In this document: piece after piece, positions 29,100 through 30,874 of the stretch | Numbering within the stretch: the stretch's first letter is position 1 | How the letters are laid out: each line of letters opens with the position of its first letter | Source of the DNA: Suillus spraguei | Taxonomy: Eukaryota > Basidiomycota > Agaricomycetes > Boletales > Suillaceae | Length of the DNA stretch: 30,874 nt | Direction of reading: 5' to 3' | Assembly: GCA_016800925.1 (NCBI GenBank) | Contig: JABCPU010000683.1 | Coordinates: 1-30,874, forward strand | Notes under the pieces: model-generated | Database searches by the model: none | What the model saw: only the letters and a program-made list of their open reading frames with translations | Told to the model about the DNA's origin: nothing | Translations under genes and position numbers: made by a program

Positions 29100-29618
29100 C
29101 CGCTTGCGTAGTATTAAGAATAGTACTAGGAAACATTAGGTTTGCGCTTGGAGTCGCATCCCGGGCAATTGTGATTACTGAGGTAGTGTCCCAAAACAAG
29201 ATCATGACATTGATGTTCAGGTTTAATAAATGCCTGCGTACTTGTATTCTTGAACCGTGGCTTCGCCTTCAGCTCACCTCAGGCAACACTTTTCGGTGCC
29301 TATAAAGGGTCTTTGAGACCCGGTTATTATGTTGTGGGAAACCTATCTGCGAGACCCACCTACCCTCCGATCTAAAAATAGCTTACATGTAATTTTGCCT
29401 CCTGCCCTTCCTGCGTACCTACGGCGCCTCCCGCACTTTGTTTTGTAGGCTCTGGCAGTTCATTTGTAGGCTCGCGTGGTATGGATAATAGTCTGGTAGG
29501 ATCGTCTAGTAGGCTCTGGAGGTATCCTTGGTATGTGTCCATTTATGTATCGCATACAAATTAATGTACTCAGTACAAGTTTTTCTGTAGGCATCGTACG
29601 CATGCAGATCTTCTCTCC
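29100..29618. other. No gene recognised; short GTAGGCTC repeats
   Basis: Upstream flank of the KDZ transposase frame. Three copies of GTAGGCTC occur at about 29445-29515, two in the context TTTGTAGGCTC. No terminal inverted repeat of the element could be identified. Confidence 0.35.
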
Positions 29619-30874
29619 ATGACTCTAACTAACTCCCGGAACACTCGTAAAGCTCAACTCGTATGCTCTGGCCTCGGGCAACACTTTGTAAGTCCGAGGA
29701 AAGCCAGAGACAAGAGGAAAACGCAAACACTCGTGGCATTGCCTGGCGCGGAACTCAAGCGTCGTCATCTACTTGCTCAAATGCAACGCCTCATGGATCC
29801 TACATCATCCCAAACATTGTGTTCTCCTCGTACCACACTGGGTGGTCCCTCTGGTGAAGCAGACAACATGAACACGCACAATTTTGATTTCACAGGCGCT
29901 GAAGACCAAATGTCGGAGGAAGTCTCTTCTGATAGGCTCACAGACATAGAGACAAGTCCACGCAAGCGGCGCATTCTCCCCGATAAATCGACAGATACAT
30001 TATACGCCAACTGGCAGAAGCTTATACCCACCCTCGTTGACCCGCAATTGAGTTATTATGCTCGAACTCTTGGGCAAGCCTTGGAGAAAACTCACGATGT
30101 GATCTCAGCATGCGGGACTCACACATGCGCTCATAAAAGGACGAATATGTTGTGTTTATTCTTCGATAGCAAGTACTTACATTTTTTCCTATTGCCTAAT
30201 CTAACGAGTGCAATGTCAACAGGATTTGTATCAATCGACGTACTGAGCTGCGAATGCTCCAGCCTTGCGCAGGTCCTCCTTCATCATGGGTTATTCCCTA
30301 CTTCACCTTCACAACCTCGTATGGCAGTCTCAGTGGATCTACTGTCGTTTTTATCGAGCACTCTTTGAGCGTTCTTGTGATGCAATCAACGCTCTGGCAT
30401 CCGCGCTCAAAACCCACTATTCACGCCGAGGGTTTCAAGTCACTGACGCACGGGTAAGATCTATTTGTCTTGTATTAATGTTACTAAACTATTTCAGGGT
30501 GAACTTGTGCAGGAACCCTTTCGCGTCGGTCTGGCCATGCCGTACAGTGGTACGATGTCCTACAGGTCGAAATCGAACGCCAAGTCGACACAGTTCTCCA
30601 ACAAAGTCGAGACCGTGTGGCCAACCTCCAACCACCCCAACCACCACCACCTCAAAGTTCAGATTCAATTGTCTTACACCGTGGGCGATGTGCACCACTC
30701 CTTGCACAGCGCTGTCCGGCATGTTTTGGCGGCACACTATTCGGCCGACCCATTGAACAAGGTGGAGACATACATGTCGCTACGGATGGTAATTTCCATC
30801 ATCGTCACCGGCGTTCTGCGGGTGACTGTCCTCGTTTCTATGAGCCAACTTACTTCCTTTCCAAGCAATTTGTT
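29619..30874 (+). pseudogene. KDZ (Kyakuja-Dileera-Zisupton) family transposase, 5' part, runs off the right edge; probable frameshifts
   Basis: The frame from 29619 has the start typical of fungal KDZ proteins (FVSPRKARDKRKT), then TLGQALEKTHDVISACGTHTC. The Cys-rich CxC-like region continues with VLSCECSSLAQVLLHHGLFP, SQPRMAVSVDLLSF, a GTAAGA...TTTCAG intron at 30454-30497, HAVQWYDVLQVEIERQVDTV, CPACFGG, and GGDIHVATDGNFHHRHRRSA, which holds the first catalytic Asp region. Consecutive blocks fall in different frames: a probable phase error at the intron near 30171-30220, one extra T near 30345, and one missing base near 30530. The copy is probably inactive unless some steps are unrecognised introns. 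The catalytic C-terminal half lies outside the window. Confidence 0.8.

Overview
The window looks like accessory, repeat-rich DNA from a basidiomycete fungus, probably an agaricomycete. The signs are many short introns of about 45-60 nt, a Ty3/gypsy chromovirus, a KDZ-type transposase, and remnants of fungal housekeeping genes that still carry their introns. I see no rRNA, tRNA or CRISPR array. No housekeeping gene is intact here.

Layout, left to right. (1) 1-3360: the 3' part of a proline-rich, repeat-containing reading frame on the minus strand runs off the left edge. It is followed by dispersed repeats, two long perfect hairpins and a 0.57-kb minisatellite with a 7-bp period. (2) 3361-8822: a complete, young Ty3/gypsy chromovirus on the minus strand. 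It has 215-bp LTRs differing at one base, a CATCC target duplication, a polypurine tract, Gag-protease, and RT-RNaseH-integrase-chromodomain. The two reading frames are in the same frame, separated by a single TGA. (3) 9312-16867: fragments of a fatty-acid-amide-hydrolase-like amidase (+) and of the cell-morphogenesis gene PAG1/Tao3/Mor2 (-), then an apparently intact orphan gene whose last exons are tandemly duplicated exon-intron modules (+), then a decayed DHA2-type MFS transporter (-). (4) 16420-19074 and 26237-28916: a 2.65-kb direct segmental duplication covering the 5' end of the MFS gene and a conserved hypothetical gene. (5) 19075-26236, between the two copies: a 7.2-kb block of fragments of GMP synthase, a carnitine-acetyltransferase-like enzyme, SEC23, an IS630/Tc1-like transposase and the proteasome activator BLM10, plus one apparently intact four-exon orphan gene. 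(6) 29619-30874: a KDZ transposase reading frame that runs off the right edge.

These genes do not form a pathway. The window reads as a graveyard of DNA-level copies of gene fragments, because introns are retained and retrocopies are therefore excluded. The fragments carry nonsense codons and frameshifts. Four of the frameshifts are 5-bp tandem duplications, which suggests a shared mutational mechanism. The arrangement copy A - unique 7.2 kb - copy B, with natural sequence only on the outer sides, suggests that the central block was inserted and its 2.65-kb target duplicated, or that a circular DNA was integrated by homology. The intact-looking units are the retrotransposon and two lineage-specific orphan genes. 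All homology statements come from recognising protein motifs by eye, not from database searches.
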